From the NCBI RefSeq assembly GCF_003003885.1, contig NZ_PVWN01000004.1, forward strand, positions 96,968-160,967: a stretch of DNA of 64,000 bases, given 5' to 3'. This document shows positions 57,145 to 64,000 of this stretch, piece after piece (the stretch's first letter is position 1; every line of letters starts with the position of its first letter). A program made the position numbers and the translations under genes. Under the pieces are notes generated by a model, which made no database searches, was not told the DNA's origin, and worked only from the letters and a program-made list of their open reading frames with translations. Origin of the DNA: Chlorogloea sp. CCALA 695 (GTDB lineage Bacteria > Cyanobacteriota > Cyanobacteriia > Cyanobacteriales > Chroococcidiopsidaceae).

Positions 57145-58857
57145 ATGCCAAACGCTAAAAAACGGGATGTCCAAGTATTGCCCATCGCCGCAGATACAAC
57201 TGTGTTGCGATCGCGTAGTTGGACTCAGCTACGATTTGAAATTGAATATGCTTTAGCCAGAGGTACAACCGCTAATTCTTACCTCATTCGCGGCGATAAG
57301 CTGGCGCTATTCGATCCCCCTGGTGAAACCTTTACAGATATATATTTAGCAGCTTTACACCAACGTTTTGATGTAGAGCTATTGGATTACGTGATTTTAG
57401 GTCATGTCAACCCCAACCGCGCCGTTACTCTCAAAGCCTTACTCAAAGTAGCACCGCAAATAACTTTTGTAACTTCAAACCCTGGTGCAATCAACCTCCG
57501 CACTGCATTACCAGATACGGAATTAAAGATTCTCGTTATCAAGGGAGAAGAAACTTTAGACTTAGGCAAAGGTCATAATTTACAATTTATCCCCACACCA
57601 AACCCCCGCTATCCCGACGAGCTTTGTACTTACGACCAGCAAACAGAAATACTTTACACCGATAAGTTATTTGGCGCTCATATCTGCGGCGATCAAGTTT
57701 TTGATGAAGGGTGGGAAATCTTTAACGAAGACAGGCGTTATTATTACGACTGTCTCATGGCTCCTAATGCCCGTCAAGTAGAAACAGGCTTAGATAAGTT
57801 ATCGTCTTTTCCTGTCAGGCTATACGCTACAGGTCATGGCCCCTTAGTACGCTACGCTTTACTAGAACTAACCCAAGCTTACCGTACTTGGAGCCAACAA
57901 CAGAATACTCAAGCTATCAAAGTAGCTTTACTTTATGCTTCTGCCTATGGCAACACGGCAACTTTAGCTAGTGCGATCGCGCGCGGAATTACAAAAGCTG
58001 GCGTAGGTGTAGAATCAATCAACTGTGAAGTAGCAGAACCCGCCGAAATTCAAGCCGCAATTGAAAAATCTGCCGGGTTTATCATTGGTTCCCCTACCCT
58101 TGGCGGTCATGCACCGACTCCTATTCAAACGGCGTTAGGGATTATCTTATCTACCGCTACTAACAGCCAACTTGCAGGAGTATTTGGTTCTTTTGGCTGG
58201 AGTGGCGAAGCTATTGACTTGCTAGAAGGAAAACTGCGCGATGCTGGTTATCGTTTTGGATTTGAAACTCTGCGCGTCAAATTTAAACCTACTGATGTCA
58301 CGCTAAAACTCTGCGAGGAAGCGGGTACAGACTTTGCTCAATCCTTGAAAAAAGCTAAAAAAGTCCGTTCTCCCAGGGTTCCAGCTACTAATGTCGAACA
58401 AGCGGTAGGTCATTTAGTCGGTTCTTTGTGTGTCGTTACATCTCACCAAGACGATGTAGCTAGTGCAATGTTGGCTTCTTGGGTTTCCCAAGCGACTTTT
58501 AACCCTCCAGGCTTAACAGTAGCGGTAGCCAAAGAACGAGCCGTAGAATCATTGATGTATCCAGGGAGAAATTTTGTCATTAATATCCTCCCCGAAGGCA
58601 AACATTTAGGTTTAATGAAGCATTTTCTTAAACCTTTTACGCCGGGGGAAGACAGATTTACAGGGATTGCTACCGAAAAAGCGGATAATGGTTCTCCTGT
58701 ACTCAGCGATGCTTTAGCTTATATTGAATGCTCCGTTAGCAACCGCATGGAAGCCGGGGATCATTGGATAGTTTACGCGATCGCAACTTCTGGTAAATTG
58801 TTACAGTCTGATGCTCTTACTGCTGTCCATCATCGCAAGTCTGGCAGCCATTACTAA
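57145..58857 (+). CDS. flv2: Flavodiiron protein, Flv2/Flv1 type, with C-terminal flavin reductase domain
   Basis: The protein has 570 residues in the same three-domain order as the upstream Flv. The first iron-binding motif reads GHVNPNRA (H87, N89, N91, R92) in place of HxExDH, as in Flv1/Flv2 subunits, which pair with a canonical partner. The flavodoxin domain (ALLYASAYGNTATLASAIARG) and the reductase domain (VGSLCVVTSHQDDVASAMLASWVSQATF) are complete. By synteny it is Flv2, partner of Flv4. It lies 46 bases after the PsiE-like gene and ends before a hairpin and the convergent lyase gene. Confidence 0.88.
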   Translation: MPNAKKRDVQVLPIAADTTVLRSRSWTQLRFEIEYALARGTTANSYLIRGDKLALFDPPGETFTDIYLAALHQRFDVELLDYVILGHVNPNRAVTLKALLKVAPQITFVTSNPGAINLRTALPDTELKILVIKGEETLDLGKGHNLQFIPTPNPRYPDELCTYDQQTEILYTDKLFGAHICGDQVFDEGWEIFNEDRRYYYDCLMAPNARQVETGLDKLSSFPVRLYATGHGPLVRYALLELTQAYRTWSQQQNTQAIKVALLYASAYGNTATLASAIARGITKAGVGVESINCEVAEPAEIQAAIEKSAGFIIGSPTLGGHAPTPIQTALGIILSTATNSQLAGVFGSFGWSGEAIDLLEGKLRDAGYRFGFETLRVKFKPTDVTLKLCEEAGTDFAQSLKKAKKVRSPRVPATNVEQAVGHLVGSLCVVTSHQDDVASAMLASWVSQATFNPPGLTVAVAKERAVESLMYPGRNFVINILPEGKHLGLMKHFLKPFTPGEDRFTGIATEKADNGSPVLSDALAYIECSVSNRMEAGDHWIVYAIATSGKLLQSDALTAVHHRKSGSHY

Positions 58858-58871
58858 CGAATTTTGCTAAT

Positions 58872-58894
58872 GAGACGCTGCATTGCAACGTCTC
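58872..58894. terminator. Palindromic repeat between flv2 and the lyase gene
   Basis: Eleven-base arms with one mismatch (GAGACGCTGCA against TGCAACGTCTC) surround one base. It is a relative of the palindrome at 6089-6119, and lies between convergent genes, so it may stop both transcripts. Confidence 0.65.
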
Positions 58895-58901
58895 TACATT
58901 T

Positions 58902-59444
58902 TTATTCGATACGTTTTTCTAAATACTGACCGATCATTTGTTGTTCGCCAGCGCGAGAAATAATTGTTTGTCTAGTTCGATAATTGCTACCCACAAGCTT
59001 TAATTCTTCCTCAAATATTGAACCGTTGTACTCGGTTCGCAAACACATAGTTTGGTCATTAATAAAATAATAGTCAGCTTTTACAGGCTTAGGTGTCGCA
59101 AAACCGCGATCGCGGTACAATATTGTTCCCAACACTCCAAATAGCGTAGAACCTTTAGATTGCTTTTTCCCCGATACAGAATCGGTACTATTCCAGCTAA
59201 CTTGCGCTCCACAAGTCAAATCTAAGTCGCTCAATTGGTGCAACTGTGCTAATTGGTGCAATTTTTCGCATCCCTGAGCTAAAAACTTTATAGTAATTAG
59301 ACTTACCATCTCTTTTGTTTCTCCATCAGGCAAAGTGTAATAACGCCGCTCCGAGCGCCAATTTCCTGCGGATGCTTGGAAAAATTCTGCAATTAATACT
59401 GATGCTTCTTTGCTCTGAGCGAGTTGTACTGTCACAATTACCAA
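58902..59444 (-). CDS. Phycobiliprotein lyase, CpcS/CpeS family
   Basis: The protein has 180 residues with the lyase pattern: FFQASAGNWRSERRYYTL, ITIKFLAQGC, and near the end RDRGFATPKPVKADYYFI, MCLRTEYNGSIFEEELKLVG and RTRQTIISRAGEQQMIGQYLEKRIE. Such proteins are beta-barrel lyases that attach phycocyanobilin to cysteines of phycobiliproteins (usually Cys84 in beta subunits). CpcS, CpcU and CpeS cannot be told apart here. It stands alone, away from phycobilisome genes. Confidence 0.9.
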   Translation of the reverse strand: MVIVTVQLAQSKEASVLIAEFFQASAGNWRSERRYYTLPDGETKEMVSLITIKFLAQGCEKLHQLAQLHQLSDLDLTCGAQVSWNSTDSVSGKKQSKGSTLFGVLGTILYRDRGFATPKPVKADYYFINDQTMCLRTEYNGSIFEEELKLVGSNYRTRQTIISRAGEQQMIGQYLEKRIE

Positions 59445-59562
59445 TCCTTCTGTAACCTAAAGTATGCAACTTTTCGCAATGCTTTGTTAACAATCTTAAT
59501 ATACCAACTATTTTGATAAAGCCATCGAGTTGACGAAGTAAGCTTGTAGATAGAAGGAAAAG

Positions 59563-59599
59563 TGCGATAGCGCAAGCGCGCTCGGTAACGGGCTTCGCA
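59563..59599 (-). repeat. Dispersed 37-bp GC-rich repeat, third copy (inverted)
   Basis: The complement of this segment matches the repeat at 5664-5700 and 9091-9127 at 36 of 37 bases. It lies in the region upstream of rplS. Confidence 0.9.
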
Positions 59600-59676
59600 T
59601 CTTTTTGTCTTGGTTTTTTACACTCAATTGTCTTTATAGACTTACAATTGATATTTGTGAGTTTTTTAATTTGACC

Positions 59677-60039
59677 ATGAACGCTCAAGAAATCATCCGC
59701 TCTATTGAAGCGGAGCAATTAAAGTCGAATTTACCCGATATCTATGTCGGCGATACTGTACGGGTAGGTGTAGTCATTCAGGAAGGCGGCAAAGAACGTA
59801 CTCAGCCTTATGAAGGTGTAGTAATTGCTATGCGTAATGGTGGCATCAATGAAACCATTACTGTAAGAAAAATATTTCAAAGCATCGGTGTAGAAAGAGT
59901 ATTTTTACTACATTCACCCCGCATTGAAAGCATTAAAATTTTACGCCGGGGTAAAGTTCGTCGTGCTAAACTCTACTATCTCCGCGATCGCGTTGGTAAG
60001 GCAACCCGAATCAAGCAAAGGTTCGATCGCGCTTTGTAG
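59677..60039 (+). CDS. rplS: 50S ribosomal protein L19
   Basis: From the ATG at 59677 the protein has 120 residues ([15 protein letters not shown]); a longer frame to 59605 is not supported. The pattern [31 protein letters not shown] and [34 protein letters not shown] is L19. It stands at the interface of the subunits. It leads into trnW-secE-nusG as in many cyanobacteria. Confidence 0.98.
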   Translation: MNAQEIIRSIEAEQLKSNLPDIYVGDTVRVGVVIQEGGKERTQPYEGVVIAMRNGGINETITVRKIFQSIGVERVFLLHSPRIESIKILRRGKVRRAKLYYLRDRVGKATRIKQRFDRAL

Positions 60040-60055
60040 AAATGTTATTAGTTAA

Positions 60056-60075
60056 AGACGTTGCCATCAACGTCT
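60056..60075 (+). terminator. Small hairpin after rplS
   Basis: Eight-base arms (AGACGTTG and CAACGTCT) with a four-base loop, 16 bases after the rplS stop. It shares the GACGTTG motif with the palindromes elsewhere. No U-run follows, so its strength is doubtful. Confidence 0.45.
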
Positions 60076-60153
60076 ACTTATGACAACAATGTGATATAGT
60101 ATTAAATCTGGATGATTGCAGTTATAAAAAGCTGTAACCTTCTAACACATTGT

Positions 60154-60226
60154 GCGCTCTTAGTTCAGTTGGTAGAACGCAGGTCTCCAAAACCTGATGT
60201 CGGGGGTTCAAGTCCTCCAGGGCGCG
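60154..60226 (+). tRNA. trnW-CCA: tRNA-Trp (anticodon CCA)
   Basis: The 73-base gene has a seven-pair acceptor stem (GCGCTCT with AGGGCGC), a D-arm (AGTTCAGTTGGTAGAAC), an anticodon stem-loop with CTCCAAA and the T-arm with GGTTCAAGTC. The discriminator base is G; CCA is not encoded. Its place before secE fits the cyanobacterial and plastid-like order. Confidence 0.96.
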
Positions 60227-60236
60227 CTGAAGCAAC

Positions 60237-60292
60237 TTCTGCCCGAAAGCATTGTTACCGAGAAATCGTCAAGCAATAGCAGTCGGGCAGAA
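60237..60292 (+). other. Structured hairpin downstream of the tRNA gene
   Basis: Ten-base perfect arms (TTCTGCCCGA and TCGGGCAGAA) enclose a 36-base loop that itself contains ATTG/CAAT pairing. It lies between trnW and secE. No poly-U follows, so it may be an mRNA leader structure or a processing site rather than a terminator. Confidence 0.5.
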
Positions 60293-60400
60293 TTATTGTG
60301 TGTAAAACAGTCGTTTCAAGGTTAGTTTTGCAGCCAAGAGACAGTAAATAATATAATTAACTGTTATAGGTGTAAAGTTTCCAGGAGCAAATAGCTACCA

Positions 60401-60619
60401 GTGAATAAAAAAAACGAAGCTGAGATTCAACCAAATAGCGGATTTAGCCTGACAAAATTTTTTCAAGGCACGAAAGAAGAATTAGATAAAGTCGTGTGGC
60501 CCAGTCGTCAACAATTAGTTAGCGAATCGGTCGCCGTTTTATTAATGGTAATTTTATCGGCAGGAATAATTTATCTTGTAGATGGCTTATTTTCTTGGGC
60601 AGCAGCAAAGGTATTTTAA
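60401..60619 (+). CDS. secE: Preprotein translocase subunit SecE
   Basis: The protein has 72 residues, starting at GTG with AGGAGC upstream. A charged N-terminus and the KVVWPSRQQLVSESVAVLLMVILSAGIIYLVD segment with one membrane helix are the short SecE of cyanobacteria. It bridges SecY in the Sec translocon. Its stop overlaps the nusG start (TAATG, 60617-60621). Confidence 0.95.
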   Translation: MNKKNEAEIQPNSGFSLTKFFQGTKEELDKVVWPSRQQLVSESVAVLLMVILSAGIIYLVDGLFSWAAAKVF

Positions 60620-61290
60620 TGAACTATGCAACAGATGAATCTGATTTAGAGAGCCAAGAAAACAGAGACGATGAAAACTCCGGTTCAACGCCGTCATCGG
60701 CGCGTTGGTACGCCGTACAAGTTGCTTCTGGCTGTGAAAAGAAGGTAAAAGCCGACTTAGAACAACGCACTCAAACGTTAGATGTCGCTGATAAAATTGT
60801 TCAGATAGAAATTCCGCAAACCCAAGCAATCAAAATCCGCAAAGATGGCAGTAGGCTAGATAGCAAAGAAAAGGTATTTCCTGGCTACGTGCTAATTAAA
60901 TTGCAACGTTGGCATGACTCCGAAACTGGGGAGTGGAAAATCTACGATCAAGCATGGCAGGTAATAAAAAATACATCTCATGTAATTAACTTTGTCGGAG
61001 CCGAGCAAAGAAGGGGTACAGGCAGGGGTCGCGGTCACGTTAAACCTTTACCATTAAGTAGTGCCGAAGTAGAGCGAATCTTCAAACAAACCAGCGAACA
61101 AGAGCCAGTAGTCAAAATTGACATTGGTGCGGGAGATAAAATTATTGTTTTATCAGGGCCATTCAAAGACTTTGAAGGCGAAGTTATAGAAGTAAGTCCC
61201 GAAAGAAGCAAGCTAAAGGCGCTATTATCGATCTTTGGACGCGATACGCCCGTAGAATTGGAATTTAATCAAGTCGAAAAACAAGGCTAA
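60619..61290 (+). CDS. nusG: Transcription termination/antitermination protein NusG
   Basis: From the ATG at 60619, which overlaps the secE stop by one base, the protein has 223 residues. It shows RWYAVQVASGCEKKVKADL, YVLIKLQ and the KOW motif GDKIIVLSGPFKDFEGEVIEV at the C-terminus. NusG couples transcription and translation. An acidic N-terminal extension (residues 1-30) is common in cyanobacteria. Confidence 0.96.
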   Translation: MNYATDESDLESQENRDDENSGSTPSSARWYAVQVASGCEKKVKADLEQRTQTLDVADKIVQIEIPQTQAIKIRKDGSRLDSKEKVFPGYVLIKLQRWHDSETGEWKIYDQAWQVIKNTSHVINFVGAEQRRGTGRGRGHVKPLPLSSAEVERIFKQTSEQEPVVKIDIGAGDKIIVLSGPFKDFEGEVIEVSPERSKLKALLSIFGRDTPVELEFNQVEKQG

Positions 61291-61299
61291 GACAAACCG

Positions 61300-61728
61300 A
61301 TGGCGAAAAAAATAGTAGCAATTATCAAACTGGCGTTAAACGCTGGCAAAGCTAACCCCGCACCACCAGTAGGGCCAGCTTTGGGTCAACACGGCGTAAA
61401 CATCATGATGTTCTGCAAAGAATATAATGCTAAAACCGCCGACCAAGCGGGGACGGTAATACCTGTAGAGATATCGGTATTTGAAGACCGGAGTTTTACA
61501 TTTATTCTCAAAACTTCCCCAGCATCGGTGTTGATTCGCAAAGCGGCGGGAATTGAAAAAGGATCAAACGAACCAAATAAAAAGAACGTTGGCTCAATTA
61601 CCAAAGCCCAATTACAAGAAATCGCTCAGACAAAACTGCCCGATCTCAATGCTAATGATATTGAAGCAGCAATGAAAATTGTCGCCGGAACAGCCAAAAA
61701 CATGGGCGTAGCGATCGCCGAAAACTAG
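61300..61728 (+). CDS. rplK: 50S ribosomal protein L11
   Basis: The protein has 142 residues and starts [38 protein letters not shown], the L11 signature. It is part of the GTPase-associated centre. It follows nusG after 9 bases. Confidence 0.98.
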   Translation: MAKKIVAIIKLALNAGKANPAPPVGPALGQHGVNIMMFCKEYNAKTADQAGTVIPVEISVFEDRSFTFILKTSPASVLIRKAAGIEKGSNEPNKKNVGSITKAQLQEIAQTKLPDLNANDIEAAMKIVAGTAKNMGVAIAEN

Positions 61729-61797
61729 AATAGACTAACACCAGCGTAATTTTATTAGGGGGAGAGGCACAGCTTCGCAATAAACCCCAGGAAAAAA

Positions 61798-62511
61798 ATG
61801 ACAAAAAAACTATCCCGCCGACTGACTGAACTGCACAAAAAAGTTGAAGATAAAGCTTACGAGCCGTTAGAAGCTCTCCAGCTATTGAAAGAAACCGCTA
61901 CGGCCAAGTTTCCTGAAGCCGCCGAAGCGCATATTCGATTGGGAATTGACCCTAAGTACACCGACCAGCAACTACGAACTACCGTAGCCTTACCCAAAGG
62001 TACGGGACAAACTATTAGAGTAGCGGTGATTACTAGAGGAGAAAAAGTAGCCGAAGCAAAAAACGCTGGAGCCGATTTAGTGGGTTCAGAGGAATTAATC
62101 GACGAAATCCAAAAAGGAATGATGGATTTTGACCTATTGATTGCTACCCCCGATGTTATGCCTCAAGTAGCAAAGCTAGGAAGGGTGCTAGGGCCGCGCG
62201 GTTTGATGCCATCGCCTAAAGGTGGTACGGTAACAAATGATATTGCCGGGGCGATTTCTGAATTTAAAGCAGGAAAGCTAGAATTTCGTGCCGACCGTAC
62301 AGGCATAGTTCATGTTATGTTTGGCAAGGCGGCATTTCCTCCCGAAGATATGCTCTTAAACTTAAAAGCATTGCAAGAAACCATTGATCGCAACCGCCCA
62401 TCGGGAGCCAAGGGGCGTTACTGGCGGACAATGTATGTATCAGCAACAATGGGGCCATCGATTCAAGTTGATATCAATGCCTTGCGTGACATGAAAACCG
62501 ACGGAATGTAA
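61798..62511 (+). CDS. rplA: 50S ribosomal protein L1
   Basis: The protein has 237 residues with [15 protein letters not shown] ([18 protein letters not shown]), [33 protein letters not shown] and [15 protein letters not shown] motifs. It binds 23S rRNA at the stalk base; L1 usually also represses rplK-rplA translation. It follows rplK after 69 bases. Confidence 0.98.
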   Translation: MTKKLSRRLTELHKKVEDKAYEPLEALQLLKETATAKFPEAAEAHIRLGIDPKYTDQQLRTTVALPKGTGQTIRVAVITRGEKVAEAKNAGADLVGSEELIDEIQKGMMDFDLLIATPDVMPQVAKLGRVLGPRGLMPSPKGGTVTNDIAGAISEFKAGKLEFRADRTGIVHVMFGKAAFPPEDMLLNLKALQETIDRNRPSGAKGRYWRTMYVSATMGPSIQVDINALRDMKTDGM

Positions 62512-62712
62512 AAAAAGCCCAAAAACTTCATAGCCCAAAGCCGAAGACCGCAGGAGCGATTACGCTTAATATCCTGCCGAGGTTTGTATTTGTAAATGCG
62601 ATCGCCCTTTTTTGGCATCGTATCAAAAATATGACTTCGTTACCCGGCAGATTCTGTCGGGTTTTTGGTTTTCTAAAGGCAGCAATGTTTTATTTAAGGA
62701 GGTGAGATAAAC
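62512..62712 (+). promoter_or_regulatory. Ribosomal protein L10 leader
   Basis: The 200-base leader before rplJ contains the L10-leader-type core (AGACCGCAGGAGC ... AATATCCTGCCGAGG, at about 62545-62583), a kink-turn-forming segment that L10(L12)4 binds in bacteria to repress rplJL. An attenuator hairpin follows at 62643. A strong ribosome-binding site (AAGGAGGTGAG, 62697-62707) precedes the ATG. Confidence 0.8.
62643..62666 (+). terminator. Attenuator-type hairpin in the rplJ leader
   Basis: CCCGGCAGA, a loop TT and CTGTCGGG form a stem with one mismatch, followed by TTTTTGGTTTT. The position about 45 bases before rplJ is typical of a premature terminator that controls readthrough. Confidence 0.75.
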
Positions 62713-63273
62713 ATGGGTAGAACGCTAAAAGACAAACAAGCAATGGTTGCGGAAATTAAAGCAACTTTGAGCGAAGCGCAATTAATACTTGCCATCGATT
62801 TCCAAGGGCTAACCGTAGCTGAAATTACTGACTTGAGGCGGCGCTTGCGTCCCACAGGTACAGTGTGCAAGATATCTAAAAATACCTTGATGGGAATCGC
62901 CATTGACGGTCAGGATAACTGGCAGCCAATGACCGAATTACTCAAAGGGCCATCAGCTTTTTTGCTAGTAAAAGAAGATATTTCGGGAGCAATTAAAGCT
63001 TACCAGGAATTTCAAAAAGTTAGCAAAAAAACCGAACTGCGCGGCGGTGTCATGGAAGGGCGTTTGCTTAAAGAAGCAGACGTAAAAGCCCTCGGTGATT
63101 TGCCATCGAAAGAACAGCTTATTGCTCAAATTGCTGGCGCTATTAATGGTGTAGCTAGAGGTCTAGCCGTCAGTATTAATGAAGTTCCAGCTTCCCTTGG
63201 TCGCAGCCTTAAAGCTGTGTCTGAAAAAGATAGTGGTGGTGGTGACAGCGCCGAAACCGACGTTGCCGCTTAA
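62713..63273 (+). CDS. rplJ: 50S ribosomal protein L10
   Basis: The protein has 186 residues and shows GRTLKDKQAMVAEIKATL and the conserved FQGLTVAEITDLRRRLR segment. The C-terminal tail is Asp/Ser/Gly-rich. It anchors the L7/L12 stalk. It follows its own leader and is 44 bases before rplL. Confidence 0.97.
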   Translation: MGRTLKDKQAMVAEIKATLSEAQLILAIDFQGLTVAEITDLRRRLRPTGTVCKISKNTLMGIAIDGQDNWQPMTELLKGPSAFLLVKEDISGAIKAYQEFQKVSKKTELRGGVMEGRLLKEADVKALGDLPSKEQLIAQIAGAINGVARGLAVSINEVPASLGRSLKAVSEKDSGGGDSAETDVAA

Positions 63274-63317
63274 ACGCTAATAGTTTGAAACAATTACAAT
63301 TTTATTGGAGTTAATCA

Positions 63318-63710
63318 ATGTCTGCTACAACCGATCAAATTCTCGAACAACTAAAAACTCTATCTTTGCTAGAAGCTTCGGAGCTAGTTAAGCAAATTGA
63401 AGAAGCTTTTGGCGTGAGTGCTGCTGCACCTGCTGGCGGTATGATGATGATGGCTGGGCCTGGGGCTGCTGCACCCGCCGAAGCCGTTGAGGAACAAACA
63501 GAATTTGATGCAATTCTAGAGGATGTTCCCGCCGACAAGAAGATTGCCATTCTAAAAGTAGTCCGGTCTTTGACAGGTTTGGGATTGAAAGAAGCTAAAG
63601 ACTTAGTCGAATCTACACCAAAGCCTGTTAAAGAAGCTGTAACTAAAGATGTTGCGGAAGATGCTAAAAAGCAGCTTGAAGAAGCTGGTGCGAAAGTAAG
63701 TATTAAGTAG
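63318..63710 (+). CDS. rplL: 50S ribosomal protein L7/L12
   Basis: The protein has 130 residues: N-terminal dimerisation helix ([28 protein letters not shown]), Ala/Gly/Met-rich hinge (about 33-58), and the C-terminal factor-binding domain ([34 protein letters not shown]). It is the last gene of the cluster. A GGAG ribosome-binding site precedes it. Confidence 0.98.
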   Translation: MSATTDQILEQLKTLSLLEASELVKQIEEAFGVSAAAPAGGMMMMAGPGAAAPAEAVEEQTEFDAILEDVPADKKIAILKVVRSLTGLGLKEAKDLVESTPKPVKEAVTKDVAEDAKKQLEEAGAKVSIK

Positions 63711-63737
63711 AAACTTAGTTAAGACTAGGCTCCCTAA

Positions 63738-63756
63738 CCCCCCTTAAAAAGGGGGG
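63738..63756 (+). terminator. Hairpin after rplL
   Basis: Perfect arms CCCCCCTT and AAGGGGGG with a three-base loop, 28 bases after the rplL stop. No T-run follows. Elements of the CCCCCTTAAAAAGGGGG type are dispersed in cyanobacterial genomes. Confidence 0.6.
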
Positions 63757-63836
63757 AAATAAAGATTAATTTTTAGGGTTTTGGAGAATTTCTTGGGCGT
63801 GAGTCTTACTAAGTAGACTGATAATTTTTAAATATT

Positions 63837-63869
63837 AAGCCTGCTCTAGTTTAGTAGTCGGCTTTTTTT
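63837..63869 (+). terminator. Second terminator after rplL
   Basis: AAGCC pairs with GGCTT over a 18-base loop with further partial pairing, followed by seven T. It probably ends the rplJ-rplL transcript. Confidence 0.7.
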
Positions 63870-64000
63870 ATTGATGAACCTATCCCACTAACAAAATTCT
63901 GTTGCTCCAAAGGTGAATTGTTGCAAGAGAAACAAAAGCATCGCAACAGGCAGAAATTCTCTCCCATCGAACAACGAGCCGACGGCAAGAGCGTTGAAAC
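63870..64000. other. Non-coding end of the window with a hairpin and a CRISPR-repeat-like tail
   Basis: CTGTTGC (63899-63905) and GCAACAG (63943-63949) can pair over a 37-base loop. The last 27 bases contain GCCGACGGC and end in GTTGAAAC exactly at the window edge, resembling the 3' end of a cyanobacterial CRISPR repeat. A single copy cannot prove an array. Confidence 0.25.

Noticed and set aside
59326..59718. 130-codon frame upstream of rplS on the minus strand
   Set aside because: Overlaps the lyase gene and the 37-bp repeat; no ribosome-binding site or domain.

Overview
The window is chromosomal DNA of an oxygenic cyanobacterium. The evidence is the very frequent HIP1 octamer GCGATCGC on both strands, and genes for cyanophycin synthetase and cyanophycinase, geranylgeranyl reductase (ChlP), a CpcS/CpeS phycobiliprotein lyase, two flavodiiron proteins of the Flv4/Flv2 type, a group 2 sigma factor and a UPF0367 protein. 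Heptameric STRR repeats and dispersed palindromes add to this. The species cannot be fixed from the sequence alone; a Chroococcidiopsis/Gloeocapsa/Synechocystis PCC 7509-like or filamentous lineage is a guess. Most of the window is core genome. I saw no prophage, insertion sequence or complete CRISPR array.

Layout, 0-20 kb: a secreted protein overlaps a CPA2 antiporter gene; an Mrr restriction gene is broken by one stop codon; PhoD phosphatase/phosphodiesterase has a candidate Pho box upstream and a dispersed repeat inside its signal peptide; then an EcsC/TerB-like protein, a GH57 branching enzyme, a Uma2 nuclease and LarB. Two tandem peptide-type (SBP family 5) lipoproteins follow, with a relic of a third copy, then IspF, membrane proteins and an SDR. 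20-30 kb: the rimP-nusA-ylxR-infB cluster (minus strand), preceded by a terminator-like hairpin almost touching rimP, then a DppB-type permease, another family 5 binding protein and a CysA-type ATPase.

30-45 kb: ChlP, a saccharopine-dehydrogenase-like protein, an ABC exporter, PriA, a SigC-type sigma factor with a long AT-rich leader, a UPF0367 protein, an ECF/CbiO-type ATPase, and the cyanophycin pair cphB-cphA. 45-54 kb: TrmD, a PrlF-YhaV toxin-antitoxin pair, an ABC exporter with two tandem paralogous membrane proteins, HrcA, a rhodanese, a DUF3352 lipoprotein, a 53-residue two-helix membrane protein, a small secreted protein and CysE.

54-64 kb: flv4, a PsiE-like membrane protein and flv2 (the Flv4-2 photoprotection locus), a phycobiliprotein lyase, then the translation cluster rplS-trnW(CCA)-secE-nusG-rplK-rplA-[L10 leader with attenuator]-rplJ-rplL. 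The points most worth a second look are the nonsense-broken mrr, the repeat in the PhoD signal peptide, the 11-bp-periodic Pho-box array, the hairpin just before rimP, the relic of a third binding protein, the terminator that splits flv4 from flv2, the unlisted 53-residue membrane protein, and four convergent gene pairs whose stop codons overlap or abut. No strongly novel multi-gene system is evident; the best candidates for undescribed modules are the ABC exporter with its two paralogous membrane partners and the secreted-protein/antiporter pair.
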